Below are positions 8,476-16,389 of a stretch of DNA of 64,000 bases, piece after piece. A model generated the notes under the pieces. It ran no database searches, was not told the DNA's origin, and saw only the letters and a program-made list of their open reading frames with translations. Source of the DNA: Kumtagia sp963820075. GTDB taxonomy: Bacteria; Pseudomonadota; Alphaproteobacteria; Rhizobiales; Rhizobiaceae. The stretch lies in NCBI GenBank assembly GCA_963820075.1, contig CAWFYS010000006.1, positions 124,001 to 188,000 on the forward strand. Reading direction: 5' to 3'. The translations under genes and the position numbers were made by a program. Numbering within the stretch: position 1 is the first letter of the stretch; each line of letters begins with the position of its first letter.

Positions 8476-9583
8476 TTATGCCGCCGGCTTGAGCACGCCG
8501 CGGCGGACCTGATCCTCCTCGATCAACTCGAAGAGAGCGCGGAAATTGCCCTCGCCGAACCCTTCATCGCCCTTTCTCTGAATGAACTCGAAGAAGATCG
8601 GGCCGATCACGGTCTTGGAGAAGATCTGCAGCAGGATTTTGGTCATGCCGCCGTCGATCACACCCTCGCCGTCGATCAGGATGCCATGCTTTTTCATGCG
8701 CTCCACCGGCTCGTCATGTCCGTTCACGCGGGCGACGGAGCGCTCGTAATAGGTATGCGGCGGGCCGGGCATGAATTTCAGCCCATTGCCGGCAAGCCTG
8801 TCTGTCGCGCCATAGATCTCGTCTGTTCCGACAGCGATGTGCTGGATGCCTTCGCCCTTGTATTTCTTCAGGAATTCCTCGATCTGGCTGGTGTCGTCCT
8901 TGGATTCGTTCAGCGGAATGCGGATTTTGCCGCAGGGCGACGTGATCGCGCGGCTGACCAGCCCGGTGATGCGGCCGTCAATGTCGAAAAAGTGGATCTG
9001 CTTGAACCCGAACAGTTCGCGGTAGAACGCCCACCACTTGTCCATGTTGCCGCGATAGACGTTGTGGGTGAGATGGTCGAGATAGTAGAAGCCAACGCCC
9101 TCCGGCTTCGGATCGCGTTCGCCAAGCCATTCGAACTCGCTGTCGTAGGCCGAGCCCTTCGCGCCATAGCGGTCGACAAAATAGAGCAGCGAACCGCCGA
9201 TGCCGACGATCGCCGGCACGTCGAGCGTCTTGTCGTCGCCGAGATACGGCTCCGCGCCCTTGGAAACGGCATGATCGAAGGCGTGCTTGGCGTCGACCAC
9301 GCGCCAGGCCATGGACGGCGCGCAAGGGCCGTGCTTCTCGACGAAGGTCATGGCATGCGAACCACGTTTGGGCGTTCAATACGTAGTTGATGTCGCCCTG
9401 GCGCCAAATGGTGATGTTCTTGGTCCGGTGGCGGGCGACCGGAGTATAACCCATGCGCTCGAACAGGCTGGCAAGCTTTTCAGGCTCGGCATGGGCGAAC
9501 TCGACGAACTCGAAGCCGTCGGTGCCGGCCGGGTTGGCCTGGCTGATCTCAGCGGGCGGGGCGTCGTGCGGAAACGGACCCAT
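8476..9583 (-). pseudogene. hppD: 4-hydroxyphenylpyruvate dioxygenase, single-base frameshift
   Basis: Converts 4-hydroxyphenylpyruvate to homogentisate (non-heme Fe(II), two vicinal oxygen chelate domains). From ATG 9583 (ggag 8 bp upstream) the protein reads MGPFPHDAPPAEISQ to GDINYVLNA. Near 9361-9370 one extra base shifts the frame, and the rest resumes at SHAMTFVEKHGPCAPSM and runs to GVLKPAA at 8476. All three iron ligands lie in the intact 3' part: His in YLDHLTHNV, His in GIQHIAVG and Glu in FFEFIQRK. The joined length is about 369 residues, normal for bacterial HPPD. Because everything downstream is conserved, a sequencing error is as likely as inactivation. It is divergent from the Lrp-type regulator at 9711. 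Confidence 0.88.
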
Positions 9584-9675
9584 TTTGTTTCTCCGGGCGA
9601 ATGAATTTCGATTTATGGATGATACGACAATCAGCACGCATTGTGCTTGCATTTACAGGCCGTTGATGATGCCCT

Positions 9676-9694
9676 TATGCACGGATCATGCATA
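9676..9694. promoter_or_regulatory. Palindrome tatgca-7-tgcata, candidate Lrp/AsnC operator
   Basis: Perfect 6-bp arms separated by 7 bases sit 17 bp upstream of the Lrp/AsnC start, in the 127-bp gap shared with hppD. A second smaller dyad, gcac-5-gtgc, lies near 9640. Lrp/AsnC regulators commonly autoregulate from such divergent gaps; binding is inferred. Confidence 0.4.
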
Positions 9695-9710
9695 GCGAGG
9701 GCTGGTTTCC

Positions 9711-10178
9711 ATGAACGCCGAACGCATTGACGATTTCGATCGCAAGATACTCGCGCTGCTTCAGGCTGACGCGCGACTGACCAACAACGACCTGTCGGAG
9801 CGTGTGAACCTGTCGCCGTCGCAGTGTTCGCGCCGCCGGCAACGCCTGGAGGAGGATGGGTTCATCCTGGGTTATCGGGCGCGGCTCGACCGCGACCGGC
9901 TTGGCTTCTCGCTGGTAAGCGTGATATCCGTGACGCTCGCCACCCACAACCGCGACAATGCCCGCCGCTTCGGCGAGTTGCTGGCGCGGCTGCCCGAGGT
10001 GCAGGAGGCGCATGCGTTGACCGGCGAGATGGACTATTTCCTGAAAGTGGTGACGCCGGATCTCAAGGCGCTGTCGCGCTTCGTCAATGAGGAACTGCTG
10101 CCGCACGATTCAGTGCAGCATGTAAAGACCGCGATCGTGTTGGAGACGCTGAAGGAGGGCGGCTCCCTGCCGCTGTGA
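9711..10178 (+). CDS. Lrp/AsnC family transcriptional regulator
   Basis: A 155-residue regulator with an N-terminal winged helix-turn-helix (residues about 8-65; DDFDRKILALLQADARLTNN and LSERVNLSPSQCSRRRQRLE) and a C-terminal RAM ligand-binding domain (about 70-150; VQEAHALTGEMDYFLKVV). Its start lies 127 bp from the divergent hppD start, which suggests it controls tyrosine or phenylalanine breakdown in response to an aromatic amino acid. The ligand is inferred from context only. Confidence 0.9.
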   Translation: MNAERIDDFDRKILALLQADARLTNNDLSERVNLSPSQCSRRRQRLEEDGFILGYRARLDRDRLGFSLVSVISVTLATHNRDNARRFGELLARLPEVQEAHALTGEMDYFLKVVTPDLKALSRFVNEELLPHDSVQHVKTAIVLETLKEGGSLPL

Positions 10179-10213
10179 GTCGCCGCCGGCCGATCGTGTC
10201 CGTCCTCGTCGCA

Positions 10214-10549
10214 TCAGCCTTTCGACTTCGCCGCCAGGAAGATGTTGGTGGAGCGCGCGCCGGAACGGCAATAGGCGAAGACCGGCCCCGGAATCTCGTC
10301 CAGCGCCTCGACCATTTTCTCAATGTCCTCCTCGGTCATCTGGCCGCTGACGAAGGGAATATGCCGGAAGACAAGTTCGGCGGCTTGCGCCGCAACCGCG
10401 ATCTCCGCCGCGCTCGGCTGACCCGGCTGCTCATTGTCAGGCCGGTTGCAGATGATGCTGCGGAAGCCCGCCTCCTTGATCGCCGCTATGTCGTCGGCGG
10501 CGATCTGGCCCGAGACGGCGTAGTCGTCCGTTACCTGGCGAATATCCAT
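10214..10549 (-). CDS. DUF442 / TIGR01244-type rhodanese- or phosphatase-like protein
   Basis: A 111-residue single-domain protein starting MDIRQVTDDYAVSGQIAADD from ATG 10549, with ggag about 8 bp upstream. The active-site loop YCRSGARSTN holds the Cys of the dual-specificity phosphatase/rhodanese superfamily. The six-residue CRSGAR form is closer to a rhodanese loop than to the CX5R of classic phosphatases. This domain is the N-terminal part of Blh proteins linked to sulfide detoxification under BigR control; here it stands alone with no BigR or persulfide dioxygenase gene nearby. A 7-bp dyad (tggcatg, 10570-10576; catgcca, 10583-10589) lies just upstream and may be an operator. Confidence 0.8.
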   Translation of the reverse strand: MDIRQVTDDYAVSGQIAADDIAAIKEAGFRSIICNRPDNEQPGQPSAAEIAVAAQAAELVFRHIPFVSGQMTEEDIEKMVEALDEIPGPVFAYCRSGARSTNIFLAAKSKG

Positions 10550-10658
10550 GACCGAAACTCCGCGTGAAATGGCATGGCGTGTCATGCCACTCCAAGCGCG
10601 TCGGAGCAACCGCCCCGATACGGTCGGACGCGGCGGAACAGCCTCCAGCCCGCGTAGC

Positions 10659-11666
10659 TTACGCGGGTGCCGCGGCCCGCTCGCTGTCCAGCGTTGCCAT
10701 CTGATGTTCGTTGTAGCGTGAGCCTGCCGCCGCGCCTTTGGGCGCGGCGCCCTCGATCGCGGCGAGGTCCTCGGCCGAAAGATCGAATGCAAGCGCGCCG
10801 AGCGCTTCGGCCAGCCGGTCGCGGCGGCGGGCGCCGATCAGCGGCACGATGTCGTTGCCTTGCGCGAGCACCCAGGCAATCGCGATCTGTGCAACGCTGG
10901 CGCCACGGCTTTCGGCGACGCGTCGCAGCGCCTCGACCAGTTCGAGATTGCGGTCGAGATTTTCGCCCTGAAAGCGCGGACTGAAGCCGCGGAAGTCGCC
11001 GGAGCCGATCCTCGACTTGCCCCAATGACCGCTGATAAGCCCGCGCGACAATACGCCATAGGCCGTGATGCCTATGCCGAGCGCCCGGCAGGTCTGAAGA
11101 ATGCCGTCCTCCATGCCTCGCGATATCAGCGAATATTCGATCTGGAGGTCGGCGATCGGGTGGACGGCGGCGGCCCGCTTGATCGTCTCCGCTCCGACTT
11201 CGGACAGGCCGATATGCCTAACATAGCCCGCCCTCACCAGATCCGCGACGGCGCCGATCGTCTCTTCGATCGGCACATTCGGGTCGAGGCGCGCCGGCCT
11301 GTAAATGTCGATCGCCTCGACGTCCAGACGCTTCAGGCTGTAGGCGGCCGAGGTCTTCACCGCCGCCGGGCGCCCGTCGACGCCGAGCCAGGAGCCGTCC
11401 GGACCGCGCTGCGCGCCAAACTTCACGCTGATCGCCACCTTGCCGGCGCTTCGGGAGCGCAGCGCCTCGGCGATCAGCATCTCATTGTGGCCCAAGCCGT
11501 AGAAATCGCCGGTGTCGAGCAAGGTTATTCCGGCATCAAGCGCGGCATGCAACGTCGCCAGGCTCTCCGTGCGATCGGCCGGGCCATAAAAGTCGGACAT
11601 GCCCATGCAGCCGAGGCCAAGGTTCGATACAGTCAATCCATTCCTTCCAAGCGAGCGTTCGCGCAT
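10659..11666 (-). CDS. Aldo/keto reductase
   Basis: A 335-residue NADPH-dependent (alpha/beta)8 reductase. It starts MRERSLGRNGLTVSNLGLGC, with GITLLDTGDFYGLGHNE carrying the catalytic Asp and Tyr, and VAISVKFG with the Lys. The usual catalytic His is replaced: DIYRPARLDPNVPIEET has no His at that place, as in many bacterial AKRs of this subgroup. The cofactor-binding C-terminus (NDIVPLIGARRRDRLAEALG) is intact. It is divergent from the LysR-type gene at 11783, which probably regulates it. A GC hairpin (cccgcgt/acgcggg, 10649-10667) covers its stop codon and may end transcription. The substrate is unknown. Confidence 0.88.
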   Translation of the reverse strand: MRERSLGRNGLTVSNLGLGCMGMSDFYGPADRTESLATLHAALDAGITLLDTGDFYGLGHNEMLIAEALRSRSAGKVAISVKFGAQRGPDGSWLGVDGRPAAVKTSAAYSLKRLDVEAIDIYRPARLDPNVPIEETIGAVADLVRAGYVRHIGLSEVGAETIKRAAAVHPIADLQIEYSLISRGMEDGILQTCRALGIGITAYGVLSRGLISGHWGKSRIGSGDFRGFSPRFQGENLDRNLELVEALRRVAESRGASVAQIAIAWVLAQGNDIVPLIGARRRDRLAEALGALAFDLSAEDLAAIEGAAPKGAAAGSRYNEHQMATLDSERAAAPA

Positions 11667-11734
11667 CTTTCGGTCCTTTCGCGGTCAATGGCTCCAATTC
11701 GAGCCTTGAACGCCAAGATGGCGCGTGCTGAACT

Positions 11735-11781
11735 GTACGAAAAGTCGGACTTTTCCAAACAGACTATGCGGAAATTCGTAC
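11735..11781. promoter_or_regulatory. Nested palindromes between aldo/keto reductase and LysR gene
   Basis: A near-perfect 17-base palindrome gaaaagtc-g-gacttttc occupies 11739-11755. A wider dyad gtacgaa (11735-11741) / ttcgtac (11775-11781) brackets it and reaches the LysR start codon at 11783. This is typical of a divergent LysR-type binding and autoregulation region; binding is inferred. Confidence 0.5.
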
Positions 11782-11782
11782 A

Positions 11783-12683
11783 ATGCCACCGACGGACCTG
11801 AACCTGCTTGCCGCCTTCGCCGCTGTCGCGCGCCACCGCAGCTTCCGCGCCGCGGCTTGGCAAAGGGGCGTGTCACCATCGACGCTCAGCCAGCAGATCC
11901 GCGATCTCGAATCCGCGCTGGACCTTCGGCTATTGAACCGCACGACGCGCTCGGTCGCACCGACCGAGGCGGGAATAAGGCTGCTCGAACGGCTGGGACC
12001 GGCACTGGCCGACATCATGGCGGCGATCGATGGCCTTCAGGCGGCCGACGACATGCCGGCCGGCACGCTGAGGATCAACGCCCCGCAACCCGCCATCGAA
12101 CTGGTGCTTGCGCCGCTGGTCGGTCCCTTTCTCGCCCTCTGTCCGCGAGTTCAGGCTGGAGATCATTGCCGAGACTGCCTTCGTCGACATCGTCGCCGGC
12201 GGGTTCGATGCCGGCGTGCGCTGGGGCGAAAGCCTTGCGCAGGACATGATCGCCGTACCGCTCGGACCGCCGCAGCGCTTTGTCGTCGTGGCCGTCCCTT
12301 CTCTTGCCGCCTCGGGGCCACCGATCGAGCGGCCGCGAGACCTGCTCGGACGGCCCTGCATCCGCACATCGTATCCCAGCGGTCTCAAGCCGGCGTGGGA
12401 GTTCGAGCGTGACGGCGTTGTTGAGAAGATCGATCCGGATGGACCACTCGTCTCCACCAACATTGCCATGCAGGTTCGCGCATGCCTGGACGGCGCCGGA
12501 TTCTGCGCGACCTTCGAGGACTATGTGCGCGGGCACATCGAAGCAGGGCGGCTCGTCACCCTTCTTGACGACTGGTGCCCGCCCTTTCCGGGGCCGTTCT
12601 TGTATTATCCCGGGCGGCGCCATGTGCCGGCGCCGCTACGCGCCTTTGTCGATTTCGTCAGACGATGGAACCGCCAGAGGTAA
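11783..12683 (+). pseudogene. LysR-type transcriptional regulator, single-base frameshift
   Basis: From ATG 11783 the protein starts MPPTDLNLLAAFAAVARHRS, with the LysR helix-turn-helix (SFRAAAWQRGVSPSTLSQQI, RLLNRTTRSVAPTEAG) in the first 60 residues. The frame breaks at about 12143-12147, where one extra base in tccgcgag turns the expected CPEFRLEI into CPRVQAGD. The effector domain then continues in the next frame (EFRLEIIAETAFVDIVAGGF) to the stop at 12683. The joined length is about 299 residues, normal for the family. It is divergent from the aldo/keto reductase gene, its probable target. The intact remainder suggests sequence error or a very recent mutation. Confidence 0.85.
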
Positions 12684-12722
12684 CAACCCGCGTAGCCGGC
12701 CGACTTCTGCCTCCGAAGCTTG

Positions 12723-13655
12723 TCAGCTTCCCAGAATTGCGCCCTTGATGGTACGAACGTTGTGAAGCATCAGATCGATGTAAGTGCTTGCAGCACCTTC
12801 GGACTCGGACAATGCGTCCGAATAGAGCGCACCGCCGACCGTGAGGCCGGTTTCGCGCGCAATCTGCTCGATGAGCCGTGGATTGGTGATGTTCTCGACA
12901 AAGATCGCCGAAGCATTGTCCTCGCGGAGCTGTCTGATCAGCGCCGCGACATCGGCGGCGGACGCCTCCGCTTCGGTCGAAATACCTTCCGGCGCGAGGA
13001 AGGTCAGGCCATATTCGTGCTCGAAATAGCCGAACGCATCATGCGAGGTGATGATCACCCGCTTGTCTGACGGAATCGATGCAATCTCGGCCCTGACCGT
13101 CGCTTCGGTTTCGGCGAGCTTCGCGTCATAGGCGGCGGCATTCGCCCGGTAGATCGTGCAGAACTCGGCGTCGGCGGCGCACAACGCGTCGGCGATGTTC
13201 CTTACATAGATCCTGGCATTGGCGATCGACTGAAAAGCATGCGGATCGATGTCGCCGCTATCTCCTGCCTCCGCCTCGGCGTGCCCGCCTTCGTGATCCT
13301 GCTTCATGTCGATCGGCTCGATCCCCTTTGTCAGTTCGACGATGGCCGCCCTGGTGGCGCTGGCTTCGGCGAGCCGTTTCAGGAATCCCTCGAAGTGCAG
13401 GCCGTTGACGAGCACGACGTCGGCACCCGTCATTGCGGCGGCATCAGCGGGCTTGGGCTCATAAACATGGGCGTCGCCGTCGGGGCCGACCAAAGTGGTC
13501 AGCTCGATACGGTCGCCGCCGACATTTCTGGCGAAGTCGCCAATGATCGAGAAACTGGCCACCACCTTGACCGGATCGGCGGAGGCTAACGTGGCGGCGA
13601 ATGGGAGTAATGTTATAACACTCGAAAGCGTGGCGAGACGGATCAGCTTCAGCAT
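12723..13655 (-). CDS. aztC: Zinc ABC transporter substrate-binding protein (AztC/ZnuA type)
   Basis: A 310-residue periplasmic cluster A-I binding protein with signal peptide MLKLIRLATLSSVITLLPFA and cleavage near ASA-DP. Zinc-ligand histidines lie in GDAHVYEPKPAD, in DIDPHAFQS and in ITSHDAFGYFEHEYG. The His-rich loop is short (HEGGHAEAEAG). A cysteine pair in DALCAADAEFC suggests a disulfide, as described for Paracoccus AztC. It follows the permease gene by 17 bp in the order A-B-C. No aztD chaperone gene follows. A tgttataaca palindrome lies within its signal-peptide codons. ATG 13655 gives the normal signal peptide. Confidence 0.88.
   Translation of the reverse strand: MLKLIRLATLSSVITLLPFAATLASADPVKVVASFSIIGDFARNVGGDRIELTTLVGPDGDAHVYEPKPADAAAMTGADVVLVNGLHFEGFLKRLAEASATRAAIVELTKGIEPIDMKQDHEGGHAEAEAGDSGDIDPHAFQSIANARIYVRNIADALCAADAEFCTIYRANAAAYDAKLAETEATVRAEIASIPSDKRVIITSHDAFGYFEHEYGLTFLAPEGISTEAEASAADVAALIRQLREDNASAIFVENITNPRLIEQIARETGLTVGGALYSDALSESEGAASTYIDLMLHNVRTIKGAILGS
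13611..13620. promoter_or_regulatory. Zur-box-like palindrome tgttataaca inside aztC
   Basis: A perfect 10-base palindrome identical to the core of alphaproteobacterial Zur sites lies about 35 bases inside the aztC reading frame. It could be an intragenic operator giving separate zinc control of the binding protein, or chance. Confidence 0.35.
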
Positions 13656-13672
13656 GACGGCTCCTGTCAGAA

Positions 13673-14542
13673 TCAGGCGGTGCGGTGACGGTGAGGGTGG
13701 AGAACGCGGGCGAGAAGGGCGCCGCGTGTGCCCAGGATGATCGACGCGAGATAGATGGCGCCGGCCGACAGGATGATCGACGGGCCGGAGGGCAGGGCGG
13801 CGTGATACGACAGAAGCAGCCCCGACAGGCACGACACAATGCCGATACCGGTCGCCAGCGCGCACATGGTCACGACCCGTCCGGTCCAGAAGCGCGCGGC
13901 GGCCGCCGGCAGCATCATCAGGCCGACAGACAGCAGCGTGCCCAGCGCCTGGAAGCCGCCGACAAGATTGAGCACGACGAGGCCGAGGAAAAGGAAGTGC
14001 GTCGGCATGCCGAGACGGCTGACCGAGCGCAGAAACAGCGGGTCGAGACATTCCGCCACCAGCGCCCGCCAGAAGATGGCGAGGCTCGCGAGCGTAATCG
14101 CCATGATCCCGGCGATCAGGGTGAGGGCGGCATCGTCAAGCGCCAGCACCGTGCCGAACAGCACATGCATCAGGTCGACGCTCGAGCCGCGCAGCGATAC
14201 GATCATGACACCGAGCGCCAGCGAAATCAGATAGAAGGCCGCCATCGACGCGTCCTCCTTCTGCAGCGTGAAGCGCGAGACCGCGCCGGCGCCAATCGCC
14301 ACGACCGCGCCCGCGATCAGCCCGCCAATTGTCATCGGCACGATCTGCAGCCCGAAGAGCAGGAAGCCGGCGGCCGCTCCCGGCAGAATCGCATGCGCCA
14401 TCGCGTCGCCGGTCAGGCTCATGCGCCTCAGCATCAGGAACACGCCGACCGGACAGGAGGCGAGCGACAGCAAAAGCGATCCGGCGAGCGCACGCTGCAT
14501 GAAGCCGAATTCGACGAAGGGGGCGATCAGCAGGGCATACAT
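13673..14542 (-). CDS. aztB: Zinc ABC transporter permease
   Basis: A 289-residue integral membrane protein of the ABC-3 family (ZnuB/MntB type) with about eight hydrophobic segments. The family signature SCPVGVFLMLRRMSLTGDAM lies in the first cytoplasmic loop, and MAHAILPGAAAGF is the EAA-like coupling segment. It starts 3 bp after the ATPase gene ends and is followed by the binding protein. It forms the membrane channel for zinc import with the adjacent ATPase; the metal is inferred from the Zur-like sites and the His-rich ATPase tail. Confidence 0.9.
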   Translation of the reverse strand: MYALLIAPFVEFGFMQRALAGSLLLSLASCPVGVFLMLRRMSLTGDAMAHAILPGAAAGFLLFGLQIVPMTIGGLIAGAVVAIGAGAVSRFTLQKEDASMAAFYLISLALGVMIVSLRGSSVDLMHVLFGTVLALDDAALTLIAGIMAITLASLAIFWRALVAECLDPLFLRSVSRLGMPTHFLFLGLVVLNLVGGFQALGTLLSVGLMMLPAAAARFWTGRVVTMCALATGIGIVSCLSGLLLSYHAALPSGPSIILSAGAIYLASIILGTRGALLARVLHPHRHRTA

Positions 14543-14545
14543 GCG

Positions 14546-15379
14546 TCAGCCGGCCCTTGCCGTCGTCTTTGCGCCGGGGGCGTGATGATGGTCATGGCGA
14601 TCATGATCATGTTCAGGGTGATCATGGCCGCCGGCATGGTCGTGCCCGGCCGGCTCGCACCACGGCGCGTCGTCGTGCCATGCCTCGTCGAATCGCCGGG
14701 CGCGCAAAAGGTTCTCAGGTCCGAGCGCCTGGCGGGTTTCGCCCCAGGCAACGGGGCTTCGCGCCAGCACAAGGGTCTCGGGAAAATGCGTGCGGACTAG
14801 ATCGAGGTCATGCACCACGACCATCACCGTAAGCTTGTCGCCATGCCAGCGCTTTATCATCCCGATCAGGTCGGCAACTGTCCTGGCGTCAATCGCGTTG
14901 AAAGGCTCATCGAGCAGGATGATGTCGGCGTCCTGCACGAGCACGCGCGCGAACAGCGCGCGCTGAAGCTGCCCTCCAGACAGTGTGTCGATCGACCGGG
15001 ACTCGAAACCGCCCAGACCGACTGAAAGCAAAGCATTGGCAACGGCTTCGCGATCCTCTTTCGTGTAACGGCCGAGCAGCCCGCGCTTCGGCCACAGGCC
15101 CATGCTGACGAGATCGACGACGCGCGCCGGAAAGCCGCGGTCGAGTTCGGACTGTTGCGGCAGATAGGCGACACGCGCGCCGTTCCTTACCGTGCAGGCG
15201 CCGGCCATCGGCTTCAGGACGCCGACGATTCCCTTCATGAGCGTCGATTTGCCTGATCCGTTCTGCCCGACGACTGCCGTCAGCGAGCCGCTGCGCACCG
15301 CCCCGCTAAGATGGTGCACGGCCGGGTGGCTGTTGTAGCCCAGCGTCAGGTCGCGGAAGGTGATGGCGGCGTCTGGCAT
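14546..15379 (-). CDS. aztA: Zinc ABC transporter ATP-binding protein with His-rich tail
   Basis: A 277-residue ABC ATPase with Walker A GQNGSGKST (residues about 38-46), signature LSGGQLQRALFARVL, Walker B DADIILLDEPFNA and switch His in VMVVVHDLD. The last 40 residues are a metal-binding tail rich in His and Asp (GHDHAGGHDHPEHDHDRHD). That is unusual for the ATPase rather than the binding protein and fits zinc sensing or storage. First gene of an aztABC-type operon. A Zur-like site lies about 37 bp upstream of its start, so the operon is likely induced by zinc limitation. Confidence 0.9.
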   Translation of the reverse strand: MPDAAITFRDLTLGYNSHPAVHHLSGAVRSGSLTAVVGQNGSGKSTLMKGIVGVLKPMAGACTVRNGARVAYLPQQSELDRGFPARVVDLVSMGLWPKRGLLGRYTKEDREAVANALLSVGLGGFESRSIDTLSGGQLQRALFARVLVQDADIILLDEPFNAIDARTVADLIGMIKRWHGDKLTVMVVVHDLDLVRTHFPETLVLARSPVAWGETRQALGPENLLRARRFDEAWHDDAPWCEPAGHDHAGGHDHPEHDHDRHDHHHAPGAKTTARAG

Positions 15380-15415
15380 CTGGCCTTGGTGGGCGGCTGG
15401 TGATGGAGGGATGTT

Positions 15416-15435
15416 GATATGTTATACTATCACAT
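15416..15435. promoter_or_regulatory. Candidate Zur box upstream of aztA
   Basis: The sequence gatatgttatactatcacat is an imperfect dyad of TGTTATA / TATCACA half sites, close to the alphaproteobacterial Zur consensus built on TGTTATAnnATAACA. It lies 37-56 bp upstream of the aztA start on the minus strand, a position suited to repression. Confidence 0.5.
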
Positions 15436-15677
15436 TAGTCAATAACATCATCCGCAACCGGACCGCACGCCCGTCGCCGGGTTTGATCGCAGGTGGACGG
15501 CTTTTTCCGGCTGGCGGGCCGGGGTGGCTGCGGAATCCAGACATCGCCGGCCTTGTCACGGCTGGCCGGACAGTTGATAAGGCGGGCCACGCTGCCGGCC
15601 GAAATGGAGGCGATCGTGCCGGCGCTGTCATCCAACCGATTTCGCCCGCGACAGCCGCAGGTACAAGGAGGAAAGAT

Positions 15678-16022
15678 ATGAGCATCAGCAGAATCGATGT
15701 CGGCCCGCGCATGAGCGACATCGTCATCCACGGCAACACCGTTTATCTGGCCGGTCAGGTCGGCGCGCCGGGCGAGAGTGTCACGTCGCAGACCAAGGCT
15801 ATACTGGCGACGATCGACGAGTTGCTCGCCAAGGTTGGAAGTGACAAGACCAAGATCCTCCAGGCGATCATTTGGCTGTCCGACATGTCGAATTTCCAGG
15901 AGATGAACGCGGTGTGGGATGCCTGGGTGGTTCCGGGTCACACACCGGCCCGCGCGACCGGCGAGGCAAGGCTAGCCGGACCCGAATTCGCAGTGGAAAT
16001 CATCATTACAGCCGCGATCTGA
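15678..16022 (+). CDS. RidA family (YjgF/UK114) protein
   Basis: A 114-residue RidA-fold protein starting MSISRIDVGPRMSDIVIHGN, with ribosome site aaggagg 6 bp upstream of ATG 15678. The conserved segments GNTVYLAGQVG, QTKAILATIDELLAKVGSDK and the C-terminal PARATGEARLAGPEFAVEI are present, including the Arg of the active-site cleft that binds carboxylates of enamine or imine intermediates. Typical RidA hydrolyses reactive 2-aminoacrylate-type enamines. This divergent paralogue (start of the RxxxG and C-terminal V/I-E-I-x-A form) may act on another imine. It is monocistronic. Confidence 0.85.
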   Translation: MSISRIDVGPRMSDIVIHGNTVYLAGQVGAPGESVTSQTKAILATIDELLAKVGSDKTKILQAIIWLSDMSNFQEMNAVWDAWVVPGHTPARATGEARLAGPEFAVEIIITAAI

Positions 16023-16094
16023 CTGTCGTCTCCGGAAAAGTCAAGTCTTTCAGCCGGATGCCGGCAGCGGCTTATCCAAGGGTTGAGGGTGGTG

Positions 16095-16316
16095 CGATAG
16101 AGGCTGGTCTCCGTCCGCTCCTCATCGCCCTGCCGGGCACTTTCCCCCGTAAACGGGGCGAGGACGCCGGCCGCAACGAACGCACTCTATTCTGCAAATG
16201 TTGGCGATTGGATTTCACGATGTTGGCGATTGTTTGTACAACGTTGACGATTGGCGAAGTCCTTGACGAGAGCGTCCCGCTTGCGGGGAGAAGATGCCGG
16301 CAGGCAGATGAGGGGC
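16095..16316. repeat. Intergenic repeat block with copy B of the 80-bp repeat and 22-bp tandem units
   Basis: The block between the RidA gene and hutC holds three things. A GC hairpin module of the tttcccccgtaaacggggcgag type lies near 16140. About three imperfect 22-bp units built on atgttggcgattg lie at 16199-16264. Copy B of the repeat shared in inverted orientation with 8032-8116 lies at 16238-16313. No gene is recognisable between 16023 and 16389. Confidence 0.65.
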
Positions 16317-16389
16317 AGCACAAACTGTCAAGCCCAATTCAGGGCCGCTGGTCCTGCGCGCAAGTTGAGCGACGCGGCGGTCCCCGGCG

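Noticed and set aside
8029..9390. 453-residue plus-strand frame across the repeat and hppD
   Set aside because: It starts in repeat DNA and runs antisense to hppD; the hppD reading has all catalytic motifs.
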